In this document: positions 1 through 10,200 of the stretch, piece after piece
Layout of the letters: each line of letters opens with the position of its first letter
How positions within the stretch are numbered: position 1 is the first letter of the stretch
Assembly (NCBI RefSeq): GCF_004102745.1
Contig: NZ_RLII01000014.1
Coordinates: 1-64,000 of the forward strand
Source: Acetivibrio mesophilus
GTDB lineage: Bacteria > Bacillota > Clostridia > Acetivibrionales > Acetivibrionaceae
Direction: 5' to 3'
DNA: 64,000 nucleotides
Position numbers and translations under genes: made by a program
Notes under the pieces: generated by a model
Databases searched by the model: none
What the model saw: the letters and a program-made list of their open reading frames with translations, nothing else
What the model was told of the DNA's origin: nothing

Positions 1-76
1 TGTTATATATTTAACGAATAGTTGTTTGCATTTTAAGCTTATGGTAGTTCTTTGTGTAGTTCAAGATGGGCTATAA

Positions 77-285
77 TATAAAGATGGGAAAGCCATAAAG
101 ACGTTAATTTCTAAACAAGCGTTGGATCAAGCCAATGATTTTGATGATGAGGTTGGTTATTTGTTCAATTAGCAAAAGAAATAGCAAATCTATTGAAGGT
201 TTATATTTTGAAGAGGTTATATGCATCATTATTAACTGTTTTGGTGCTGTTGGTTGTAGGAATTATTGTGGCATTGTCAAAATGA
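77..285 (+). pseudogene. Decayed gene remnant, C-terminal membrane segment
   Basis: No intact gene occupies the first 560 bases. Two adjacent open stretches in different frames read as one broken coding sequence: YKDGKAIKTLISKQ onward from about 77 to a TAG near 175, then, one frameshift later, LAKEIANLLK followed by a strongly hydrophobic stretch (LLTVLVLLVVGIIVAL) ending at a TGA at 283-285. The pattern of a charged segment followed by a C-terminal membrane helix suggests the tail of a small tail-anchored or membrane protein. The family is not recognised. It may be the relic of an immunity-type gene belonging to an upstream toxin, but that is only a guess from its position before an RHS gene. 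Confidence 0.3.
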
Positions 286-479
286 TGCATTTTTAAAAGG
301 AAGTAAAAGAGAAGATAGGCAGTCTTTTATATAATTGAAACGTACAAAACTAATCAGTAGTTCTTGATTTTCTTATAGTTTTTTAGATAGTGTTTTACCG
401 CGGGTTTAAATGCTTTATACTTTTTGAGAGCTCATTCAATCACTATGTGAGGCTATTTTTGGCGTTTACATAAATTTCA

Positions 480-508
480 TTGAATTGAAAAGTAACTAAT
501 GGTACAAT
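480..508 (+). promoter_or_regulatory. Candidate sigma-A promoter of the first RHS gene
   Basis: TTGAAT (480-485), a 17-base spacer and TACAAT (503-508) lie about 50 bases before the RHS start. The second RHS gene has a similarly placed TTGAAA-17-TATAAT. Inferred by eye only. Confidence 0.4.
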
Positions 509-560
509 TACCATAATTAATATTAAATCAGTTTTGTAAGTAGGGGGGCTTAAAGTAGAT

Positions 561-3500
561 ATGCAGATAAAAATAACGCCTGAAGAGATGACAAGGATAG
601 CTAGCAACATAAAGCAATTATCCGACAAGTTTGAGGATATAGCGCAGGATGTAAAAAAAATAGCACGATCCATTGACTGGGAGCTTAGAAGCAGAGAAGG
701 AATAGATTATAAGGCATCGGAGGCTCAATCGTCGGCAAGAAAGATAGCTAGCGGATTGGAAACAATGTCAAAAGACCTCATAATGGCAAGAGACCGATTG
801 ATAGATGCAGACAATAAGGCTGCGTCCAAAGCGAGAAAGATGAAGACTGCAAGCTTTAAAAGCCGAGTTGCCTCAGCAATACTTTCCGGTGGTCTCACAT
901 CAGCTATAAAAGCAGGCTATTCATTATGGCATAAACTCTTAGGTCCCGGAAGTGCAAGTTGTCCGAACACATTTGCAGGAGACCCTATAAACGTAGTGTC
1001 GGGGAATTTCTATTTAACAAGGAGAGATATAACCATACCTTCAAGGGGTATTGGTCTTGAAATAACCAGATACTACAACTCCATGGATAACACACAGGGT
1101 ATATTCGGAAGAGGCTGGAGGACAGATTACGAAACATGCCTTAAAAAGAAGGAAGACAGTGAAGACATAATAGTAGTATACCCGGAAGGGAGCGTAAGAG
1201 TATTCGAACATACGGAAACCGGAAGTTTCGAATCTCCCAAGGGTGTATACGACACGCTTTTTAAGACAGAGGATGATACATACATACTAAAGCTTCAAAA
1301 GGGAACTACATATAAATATGATCAAGCCGGAAGCCTAATATCAATTTCAGACCCAAACAATAACGAAATAGAGTTTAAATACAATCGTGAGGGATTGCTA
1401 TCCTCAGCAGTATCATCGGGCGGAAAGCTTCTGATGTTTTCCTATGAAGGCGACAGGGTAAGCACCATAACTGACCATACAGAAAGAAAATTAAAGTATA
1501 AATACGACAACGAAGGAAACCTAACACAGGTAATATACCCTGACGGAGGAAAAATTACCTATGCCTACGACAGCATAGGACTAATCTCAATAACCGACCA
1601 GAACGGCAACACCTACGTCCAGAACACCTATGACGAAAACGGAAGAGTAGTAAAGCAGCTTGACCATGAGAATAATGAGCTATTTATAGAATATAACGAA
1701 GAGAATTGTGAAAACACCTTTAAATGGATAAAAAGCGGTATAACCCGTGTATATAAATACAATTCGGACATGCTTCTCACCGAAATAAAATATGATGATG
1801 GAAGCGTGCAAAAATATACCTATGATGACAATCTTAACAGAAATAGTGAGACCGACAGAAATGGTAACACAACATATAAAAAATACGATGAGAGAGGCAA
1901 TTTAATAGAAATAACCTCACCACTAAGACTTACAACAAAATACAGCTACAATGAGAACAACAAACTGATAAAATCAACCTCACCGGGTGGCGGAGAGGTG
2001 ACCTTTGAATATGATGAAAAGGGCAACCTTTTAAAACGTACCATAAAGACAGGAAGTAGCAGCTATTCCGAGTGGTCATATACCTATGACCAATATGGAA
2101 GGATAATAACATCAAAGGATGCAGAGAACAATACAACAAGCTTTGAGTACGGAGAAGAAGATGTAAGCAAACCGGCATTAGTAAAGGATGCTGTCGGAAA
2201 TATATTCAAATATGAATTTGACAAACCGGGACGAGTTAAGTCAATAATCACAAATTATGGTGAAGTCAAGTTAAAATACGATGACTGCGATCGAATAACC
2301 CACATAACTGATGTTGAAGGAAATACATCGAGACTCGGTTATGACAAGGCAGGGAACATGACAGGCATTATTGCTGCTAAGCAGTATGCAGAAAAGGGCA
2401 AAGACGGAGCAGGGTATACCTTTACATATGATGCAATGGATAAGCTCATAAAGACCATTGATCCATTGGGGAATGTCTTTTCAGTAAAGTATGATGAAAA
2501 CGGCAATAAAATAAAAGAGATCAATCCGAACTTCTACAATCACACAGAGGATGACGGTATAGGAGTAGAATATAAATATGACACCAACCATAGAAGGATA
2601 AAGACAATATTCCCAGATGGGAATATGTCCAGGATAAAGTATGACCCTCAAGGCAACATAATAAAGACCATATCCTGGAAGGATTATGATAAGACTTTGG
2701 ATGATGGGCCTGGTATGCAGTACACCTATGATGAAATGAACAGACTTACGTCAATAATAGATATCGAAGGAAATACCATCAAAAAATACGTATACGACGA
2801 AGACGGAAGAATTGTAAAGGAAATAGATGCGAAAGGGTACATAAGCGCAGATAATGACGAAGAACGGTGGGGAACTATATATAAATATAACCTTGCCGGC
2901 TGGCTCCTTGAAAAAAGGACTCCATTACAGCAGAAGAATGGAGAGGTATATTACAATATAACTGAGTACATACATGACAGAAACGGAAGAGTAGTGCAGG
3001 AAAAAAGATCTCCTGAATATGTGACTAAAACAGGATATCCAAAGAAGTGGAATATAATAAACTACAAACATAATCCGAATGGAAATCTAATAGAAGTGAC
3101 CGACAGCCTTGGAGCGTGCATAACTTACGAATATGACTGCCTGGGTAAAAAGACCCTGGAGAAAATCAGGATAAACGAAAAGAAACAAAGAGTAACCCGT
3201 TACGAATATAACGGTATGGGAAAACCGGTAAAAGTAATACGTGAACTGGATGGTGAAGACCTTTCAGGTTACAGTGATGGAAAGGTTTTCGCTGAGACAT
3301 TATACAAATACGACAAGAATGGCAACCTTATAGAAGTAATCTCTCCGGAAGGCTATCTGACTGTATTTAAATACGATGATGCCAACCGAAGAATAAAGAG
3401 CACCCTGTATCAACCTCAGAACGGAATAAAACTAACCGGTAGTGCATACTGTGCCATTTTAAATACAAGAGCTCGAAGTGTAAGTTATGAGTATGACCGG

Positions 3501-6320
3501 GCTGGTAATCTTACAAGGCAAATTTTGCCTAATGGAGGAACCATAATAAACGAATATGATGAAATGAACAGAAGGATAAGAGTTACCGACCCTGACGGAA
3601 ATACATCGAGGATTTTTTATGATACCTCAGGAAACATCATAAAATATATTGATCCTGAGAACTATGTACCTGAGAAGGATGATGGTGTTGGTACGACATA
3701 CCTTTATGATTCAATGAACCGACTTATGCAGATAACAAATGCTGCAGGAATAGTTGTGGAAAGGAACATATACAACACCGCGGGAGAGATAATCAAGAAA
3801 ATTGACTCAACCGGCTATAAATTGGCGGATAATGACAATGACAGGCATGGAGTGGAATTTGGCTATGACCTGGCAAAACGCCTTGTAGATATAACAACCC
3901 CGGAAGCAAAGCTCCAAGAGAGAAAGAGCCAGCAATACAACTATGATGCTGCAGGAAACATAACCGGTATAGTTGACGGAAACGGAAACAGCGCAAAATA
4001 CACTCTGGACCTGTGGGGAAGAATAGTAAACGTCACAGAACCTGACGGAACCAATATAAAATGCGATTATGACTATGCAGGAAACATTATATCCACCACC
4101 GACGGCAATGGAAGCACTACCAGATACACGTACAACAGCTTAAATCTCCTGTCTGAGATAATAGACCCTGTGGGAAGGAAAATAACCTTCAAATATGACA
4201 GGCAGGGAAGAAGGGTGCAAAGGACAGGAAAAGACGGACGCAGCACCTATTACACCTACAATGCAGACAATAATATTACCAGCCGTTGGGAAGAAGAAGG
4301 ACAGTTGGAAAAATATGAGTACAATATTGATGGAAGTCTCGCAGCATCAATAAGCGGTACCACTATACATACTTATACCTATACATTGGCAGGAAGACTA
4401 AAAAGTAAGACAACCAACGGCCAAAAGGTACTGCAATATGACTATAATAAAAATGGACGCATATCGAAGCTTACCGATATAAGCGGAACTCCCGTGGAGT
4501 ATACATACGATATGCTTGGCAGGCTAACGGCAGTATCAAATGGGGGAAAAGACTCTGCAAAGTATGAATACAATATTGACAATACCATAGCCCAGATATT
4601 GTATGGCAGTGGGGTATGCGCAAAATATGAATACAACTTGGATAAGAATATAACAAGACTTCTAAATATAGATCCTTCAGGCAAAGAAATGTTTATGTAC
4701 AGGTATGCCTATGACGGAAACGGCAATCAGATACTGAAGGAGGAGAATGACAAAGTCACAGCCTACAGCTACGATGCACTAAACCGCCTGGAGGAGGTAA
4801 TATACCCGGGGCAGGTTAAAGAGAGATTTACCTATGATGCCAACGGCAATAGACTTAAGCGGGAATTCGGAGATATATGGGAGCACTATGAATATGATAA
4901 TTGCAATAGATTAATCCAAAGGATTAAGAATGGATTAACAACGGAATATGAGTATGATGAAAGAGGAAATCTCATAAGAGAGAAAGAAGGACAATTAAAT
5001 AAACTATACAACTATGATGGATTTGACCGACTGACCCATGTAAAGAATCCTGACGGAACATATATGGAGAATATATATGATGCCGAGAATTTGAGATCTA
5101 TATCGATAGAAAACGGAAAATATAACAGGTATGTATATAGCGGAAGCAGCATAGCATGTGAAGTGGATGAGGATTGGGGATTAAAAGATAGGATAGTCCG
5201 AGGGCATACAATATTGCATAAGGAAGGCAGCAATAAGGATACCCACTATTATATACACAATGCCCACGGAGATATTACTGCCCTTACCGACAGTAGAGGA
5301 GAAGTGCTAAATAGCTACAGCTACGATGCTTTTGGTAATATACTAGACAGCGTTGAGACTGTAGATAACAGATTTAAGTACTCGGGGGAACTGCATGATC
5401 CTGTGACAGACCAGTATTACTTGAGGGCAAGATACTATAACCCAAGTATAGGTAGATTTATGCAGGAAGACACCTTCAGAGGCGACGGATTAAACTTATA
5501 TACCTATGTTTCCAACAACCCTATAAAGTACATTGACCCAACCGGTCACTGTAAAGAGGGCGTTGACTTTAGTAATGGAATCGGTAATGTTTTAGGTCGC
5601 AACCTGAATAATACTTTCACAAATATTCTGGGATTGGATTGGATTTCAGGCTACCTCAAAAATGTGGAGGCCAAGGGCGTAAGTGACAGTGAACCTGATC
5701 GTACTGTTCATTATGTATTTTATTTGCCGGAATGGGAGGGTGAGGCGAAAGACGATAGAAAAAGGTTGGCTGATTACTACGGAGTAAGTAAAAAAGATAT
5801 AGTATTAATAGAAATTACTTCGTCAGATCAATTTAAAGAGGATTGGAACTCAATGGGTGTTGTAGATGGAGAGAATGTAAATATTGGGACTGTCGTACTT
5901 AATACCCATGCAAACAGTTCGGGGCTGTATATGGGCGATGGAAATGCAATTATTATGGCGAGTGATGTATCCACTCTTGATGTCAAAAGTGTTGGCCAAC
6001 TGATACTCTACGGTTGTAACGCGGGACACCTTGATCATAGAGACAGTAATCCTGCTGCAAATTTCTCTAAAATAGTAGAAGGAGCCCCCGTTCTTGCAAG
6101 TGATGGTACTGTATACGCAGGAAGGAAAATTTTCGGCCTTTTTGGTTCTTATGTGTACAAATCAAAAAATGATAAAGCGTTTAAAAGGCAACGAGCAGAA
6201 GGTAGTACACGTAGTAATGAAGGTTGGGTAATATATACGTTTGGAGTTGATGGGCTTAGTACTTTGGATGGTTTAGGGAGGAACCTAACACTTTCGGAAA
6301 TGATTGATGAAATGGACTAG
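561..6320 (+). CDS. RHS/YD-repeat polymorphic toxin with WXG100-like N-terminus and caspase-like C-terminus
   Basis: A 1919-residue protein. Residues 1-95 are helical with a central SIDWELR (W40), like a WXG100/ESX secretion module. Around 130-170 is a DUF6531-type segment (GDPINVVSGNFYLTRRDI). Then come about 1450 residues of YD repeats (GNxxxxYDxxGR pattern) and the RHS core end RARYYNPSIGRFMQED, closing with DPTGH at 1659-1663. The remaining 256 residues are unlike the paralogue at 7218. They contain NTHANSSGLYMG (H1783) and LILYGCNAGH (C1819), a spacing and context typical of caspase-like (clan CD, DUF4347-like) peptidase folds. The likely role is a contact-dependent or secreted toxin in which the RHS part forms a shell around the variable tip. 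The start ATG has a G-rich ribosome site (taggggggc). A small membrane protein follows 12 bases downstream. No secretion machinery is present here. The architecture is secure; the toxic activity is inferred. Confidence 0.88.
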   Translation: MQIKITPEEMTRIASNIKQLSDKFEDIAQDVKKIARSIDWELRSREGIDYKASEAQSSARKIASGLETMSKDLIMARDRLIDADNKAASKARKMKTASFKSRVASAILSGGLTSAIKAGYSLWHKLLGPGSASCPNTFAGDPINVVSGNFYLTRRDITIPSRGIGLEITRYYNSMDNTQGIFGRGWRTDYETCLKKKEDSEDIIVVYPEGSVRVFEHTETGSFESPKGVYDTLFKTEDDTYILKLQKGTTYKYDQAGSLISISDPNNNEIEFKYNREGLLSSAVSSGGKLLMFSYEGDRVSTITDHTERKLKYKYDNEGNLTQVIYPDGGKITYAYDSIGLISITDQNGNTYVQNTYDENGRVVKQLDHENNELFIEYNEENCENTFKWIKSGITRVYKYNSDMLLTEIKYDDGSVQKYTYDDNLNRNSETDRNGNTTYKKYDERGNLIEITSPLRLTTKYSYNENNKLIKSTSPGGGEVTFEYDEKGNLLKRTIKTGSSSYSEWSYTYDQYGRIITSKDAENNTTSFEYGEEDVSKPALVKDAVGNIFKYEFDKPGRVKSIITNYGEVKLKYDDCDRITHITDVEGNTSRLGYDKAGNMTGIIAAKQYAEKGKDGAGYTFTYDAMDKLIKTIDPLGNVFSVKYDENGNKIKEINPNFYNHTEDDGIGVEYKYDTNHRRIKTIFPDGNMSRIKYDPQGNIIKTISWKDYDKTLDDGPGMQYTYDEMNRLTSIIDIEGNTIKKYVYDEDGRIVKEIDAKGYISADNDEERWGTIYKYNLAGWLLEKRTPLQQKNGEVYYNITEYIHDRNGRVVQEKRSPEYVTKTGYPKKWNIINYKHNPNGNLIEVTDSLGACITYEYDCLGKKTLEKIRINEKKQRVTRYEYNGMGKPVKVIRELDGEDLSGYSDGKVFAETLYKYDKNGNLIEVISPEGYLTVFKYDDANRRIKSTLYQPQNGIKLTGSAYCAILNTRARSVSYEYDRAGNLTRQILPNGGTIINEYDEMNRRIRVTDPDGNTSRIFYDTSGNIIKYIDPENYVPEKDDGVGTTYLYDSMNRLMQITNAAGIVVERNIYNTAGEIIKKIDSTGYKLADNDNDRHGVEFGYDLAKRLVDITTPEAKLQERKSQQYNYDAAGNITGIVDGNGNSAKYTLDLWGRIVNVTEPDGTNIKCDYDYAGNIISTTDGNGSTTRYTYNSLNLLSEIIDPVGRKITFKYDRQGRRVQRTGKDGRSTYYTYNADNNITSRWEEEGQLEKYEYNIDGSLAASISGTTIHTYTYTLAGRLKSKTTNGQKVLQYDYNKNGRISKLTDISGTPVEYTYDMLGRLTAVSNGGKDSAKYEYNIDNTIAQILYGSGVCAKYEYNLDKNITRLLNIDPSGKEMFMYRYAYDGNGNQILKEENDKVTAYSYDALNRLEEVIYPGQVKERFTYDANGNRLKREFGDIWEHYEYDNCNRLIQRIKNGLTTEYEYDERGNLIREKEGQLNKLYNYDGFDRLTHVKNPDGTYMENIYDAENLRSISIENGKYNRYVYSGSSIACEVDEDWGLKDRIVRGHTILHKEGSNKDTHYYIHNAHGDITALTDSRGEVLNSYSYDAFGNILDSVETVDNRFKYSGELHDPVTDQYYLRARYYNPSIGRFMQEDTFRGDGLNLYTYVSNNPIKYIDPTGHCKEGVDFSNGIGNVLGRNLNNTFTNILGLDWISGYLKNVEAKGVSDSEPDRTVHYVFYLPEWEGEAKDDRKRLADYYGVSKKDIVLIEITSSDQFKEDWNSMGVVDGENVNIGTVVLNTHANSSGLYMGDGNAIIMASDVSTLDVKSVGQLILYGCNAGHLDHRDSNPAANFSKIVEGAPVLASDGTVYAGRKIFGLFGSYVYKSKNDKAFKRQRAEGSTRSNEGWVIYTFGVDGLSTLDGLGRNLTLSEMIDEMD

Positions 6321-6332
6321 GAGGATATAAGT

Positions 6333-6800
6333 ATGTTTGAAGCAAAAAAAGTTATAATTACTGTTATAATAACAATAGTTTTGATAGTAGGATTAGTTAG
6401 TATTTTATTGTTCCAGAAAAGTAGACCAAAAAATGTAATTGAGGATAAGTTGGGAATCAAACTACCTGCTGAATCAAAAGTTATAAATTTCAATTATGAT
6501 ATGTTTGGTGAATATTTTGATGTAAAAATATCAATTGGAAGGGATAGCGTTGATAGTATAAAAAAGGAACTTGATAGGTATTTTGGCGGACTAGCGGATG
6601 AGATTACTACTGAGAGGATACCAAACTTTTCAAGCACATGTTCGTGGTGGGATTTGGACACCAAAAATATTGAGTTCTGTTATACAAGGTTTGTAACCGG
6701 TAAAAAAAAGCTATTTGGATACGCTGTTAAATCACGTGAAGTATGGGCTTTTATTAGTAAAGACAATAGTGAACAATACTACCTATACATTTCATACTAA
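6333..6800 (+). CDS. Small membrane-anchored protein, candidate immunity protein
   Basis: 155 residues, preceded by AGGAGGATATAAGT, so translation is well supported. Residues 7-29 form one strong membrane helix followed by SRPKN, giving an N-in topology with about 125 residues outside the membrane. The soluble part holds aromatic and charged residues (CSWWDLD, FCYTRF) and no known catalytic motif. I do not recognise the family. The gene starts 12 bases after the RHS toxin and must be co-transcribed with it, the usual position of an immunity gene. An extracytoplasmic, membrane-tethered inhibitor would fit a toxin that acts outside or at the membrane. Function is inferred from position only. 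Confidence 0.6.
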   Translation: MFEAKKVIITVIITIVLIVGLVSILLFQKSRPKNVIEDKLGIKLPAESKVINFNYDMFGEYFDVKISIGRDSVDSIKKELDRYFGGLADEITTERIPNFSSTCSWWDLDTKNIEFCYTRFVTGKKKLFGYAVKSREVWAFISKDNSEQYYLYISY

Positions 6801-6821
6801 TTTGCAATATTATCCATTATC

Positions 6822-6906
6822 CTTAAGCCCTTCTTAGATATTTGCTTGCGCGGTAAATTCAGATCAAAGTCAGAAATTGCCGTTAGGCAAGAAAGAAGGG
6901 CTTAAG
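6822..6906. repeat. Long inverted repeat between the two RHS modules
   Basis: Perfect 14-base arms, cttaagcccttctt (6822-6835) and its complement (6893-6906), enclose 57 bases whose inner parts also match imperfectly (ttgc...cgg...aattc against its inverse). No T-tract follows, so it is not a standard terminator. It could be a palindromic mobile element relic or an mRNA stabilising hairpin. The rest of the 6801-7202 gap holds only an unsupported 33-codon open stretch (6912-7013) without a ribosome site. Confidence 0.55.
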
Positions 6907-7150
6907 CTATTATGTTGTTCCACTTCGGTATGAATAAAAAAGGGAAAGAAGACTATATTGAGATGTTTTACAAAGAGAAAAACACATTAATAATAAATTT
7001 TCACTCCAAATGATGCAATTTTTATCTGAAAAGAATTTTATCAACTCAACTAAATATAAGATGTATATAGCATATAACTGTTATCGAAAACTCAAAGTAA
7101 AGAGTATGTGCCAAAGGTAAAGTTTTTATATTATCGACATAAGTAATTAA

Positions 7151-7179
7151 TTGAAACTTGAAATATACGGTGATATAAT
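7151..7179 (+). promoter_or_regulatory. Candidate sigma-A promoter of the second RHS gene
   Basis: TTGAAA (7151-7156), exactly 17 bases, TATAAT (7174-7179), about 38 bases before the proposed TTG start. This shows that the second RHS gene has its own transcription start. Confidence 0.55.
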
Positions 7180-7217
7180 TTTTATGAAATGAAATATATG
7201 GGTTGGGAGTGAGGTCA

Positions 7218-10200
7218 TTGAGAATTAGAATATCACCGGAAGAGATGACAAAAGTAGCGGGCAATCTAAGGCGTTTGTCCGATAAGTTTGATGATATAAT
7301 AAAAGACATAAACAGTATAGTGAAGTCAATTGACTGGGAATTAAGAAGCAGTGAGGGAGTAGATCAAAAAGCATCTTCAGCCATTAAATCTGCAAGAAAG
7401 ATATCCAGCGGACTTGATTCGATGGCAAAGGATCTTGAATTTGCCAGGGACAGGATGATTGAGGAAGACGAAAAGGCCGCAAATACTACTAAAAAAATGA
7501 AGCGTGCAACAATTGGAGCTTCTGTGGCAGCAGTAGCTTCTGCAGGCAATGCAAAAGTTGCCAGCGTAAATTATACATCGGACTACAAAAATCTTGGCCC
7601 GGGAACGGCAAGCTGCCCGAATACATTTGTAGGTGACCCTATAAATGTAACATCGGGAAACTTTTATGTAACCAAAAAGGATATCCAAATCCCCTCAAGG
7701 GGTATAGTCCTTGAAATAAAGCGATATTATAATTCGATTGACCAAACCTATGGAATTTTGGGAAAGGGCTGGAGAATAGGATATGAAACCAGTCTAATGA
7801 ACATGGAGGATAGTGAGAATATACTGGTAGTGTATCCTGACGGAAGTGTAAACGTATTTGAATATAATGAAGAAGACAATAAGTATACCGCTCCACGGGG
7901 AGTTTTTGACATACTGCAAAAGAATGAAGATGAAAGCTACACATTGAAACTCCATGATGGGACTACCTACAGGTATGACAAATCCGGAAGTCTCATATCA
8001 ATAAGTGATCTCAACGAGAATAAAATTTCTATAAAATATGACCGCCAAGGAATGATTTCATCAGCAGTATCGCCAGGTGGAAAACGGTTGGATTTTTCGT
8101 ATGAAGGATCCCGGTTAAGAAGAATAACCGATCATACGGGAAGGGAAATAACTTACTCCTACGACAAATCCGGAAATCTTATACAGGTAAAGTACCCCGA
8201 CGGCGGATCTATCAAGTATGGATATGACAATATGGGAATGATATCCATAACCGACCAGAACGGGAATACTTATGTTCAAAATACATACGATGAAGCAGGC
8301 CGGGTTGTGAAGCAGCTTGATCACGAAGGAAATGAGCTAATTATTGAATACTACCCCGAAGAATGCAAGAATATATATAAATGGCAAAAAACCGGCATAA
8401 CCCGTATATATAAATACAACGAAGAAAAGCTGTTGACGGAAACCATATACGATGATGGCACCAAAGAAGTATTTACCTATGATGAGAATAACAACAGAGA
8501 CAGTATAACGGACAGAAATGGCAGAACAAAGAGGTTTAAATATGATGAAAGAGGCAATTTGACGGCGGAAATCATGCCGGAGCCCTTCAATTATACCATA
8601 AGGTACAGCTATGACGAGAACAACAGAAGGACAAAAATCAGTACGCCAGGAGGCGGCCTGACAAGATTTGAGTATGATGAAAAAGGAAATCTTTTAAAAC
8701 GCATTGTAAAGACAGGTAGCAGCAGTAACTCTGAGACTGTATATACATATGACGAATTCGGAAGAGTTTTGACAGTTACCGATGCCGAGAATAACACAAC
8801 ATCCTTTGAATATTATGATGATGATATAAATAAGCCTTCGGCAATAATAGACGCAGAAGGAAGCAAATTTGCCTACGATTTTGATGACATTGGAAGAGTT
8901 GTAGAAATAACAACAGGCTATGGAACAGTAAAAATTGAATATAATCAGCAAGATAAGGTAACAGGTCTGATTGATGCGGAAAAGAATAAGATCAGGATTA
9001 AATATGATGCCGTCGGAAATATGATTGGAGTTATTACTCCCGAGCAATACGCAGAAAAAGGTGATAAAGGCCAGGGATATACCTTTGCGTATGATGCAAT
9101 GGATCGCATGATAAAGCAGGTTGACCCATTGGGAAATGTATTTGCGGTGAAGTATGACGAAAATGGTAATAAAATCAAAGAAGTCAACCCCAATTACTAC
9201 AACGAAGAGAAAGATGACGGCATAGGAATTGCCTTTAAGTATGATTCCAACCATAGGCAAATAAATACCATTTTCCCTGACGGAAGCAAATCCAGAATAA
9301 AATATGACCCTCGAGGGAATATAATTAAAACCATATTGCCGAGCGATTACGATGAGAGTACCGACGACGGTCCGGGAGTGCAGTTTACATATGATGAAAT
9401 GAACCGAGTTGTGGAGATTATTGACCCGGATGGAAATGTAATTAATAGGTATGTTTATGATGAGGACAGCAGAGTAATAAAGGAAATAAATGCAAAGGGA
9501 TACATGAGCGCAGACAATGATGAAGAGCGCTGGGGAACATTGTACAAATATAATCTTGCAGGATGGCTTCTTGAAAGAAGGGTGCCCCTTGAAAGCCTCG
9601 ATGGGCAGATTGTTTACAATGTTACGGAAAATGTCTATGACAGAAACGGCCGTATTGTACAGCAAAAAACTTCCCCTGAGTATGTGACTAAAACCGGCTA
9701 TCCGAAGAACTGGAATATCATTAACTATAAATATGACAAAAACGGAAGAGTCATTGAGGTTTCGGACAGCATTGGATCAAATATTCAGTATGAGTACGAC
9801 TGCCTTGGCAAAAAGACTCTGGAAAAGAAAAAAATAAATGATAGCACATATAAGATAACACGATTTGAATATAACAGTGCCGGAAAACTCAAAAAAGTAT
9901 CCGAAGTGTACGATGGAAAAGATCTGGCTGGTGAAGAAAAGGAAACTGTGACAGCGGACACCTTATTTGAGTATGACAAGAACGGCAATATAACAGCCAT
10001 TACTTCTCCTGAAGGATATAGAAAAAGGTTTACCTATGACGCGGCAAACAGGAGAACAAGTGTTGAGGCTCATTTGCCGCCGGATGGTGTAAAAATATCC
10101 GGCAATGCTGCCAATGCATTGCTAAAAACTACAGTTAGAAGAACGCTGTACAGCTATGATAAAGCCGGCAACCTTGTAAGGCAAACCCTTCCCAACGGCA

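Noticed and set aside
6912-7013. A 33-codon open frame (MLFHFGMNKKGKEDY) between the RHS modules
   Set aside because: No ribosome site and no recognisable domain; at most a fragment of a lost gene.
8694-9665. A 323-codon open frame on the minus strand inside the second RHS gene
   Set aside because: It is a by-product of the codon pattern of the YD repeats: no ribosome site, odd composition rich in Ile, Cys and Tyr, and full overlap with a well-supported gene.
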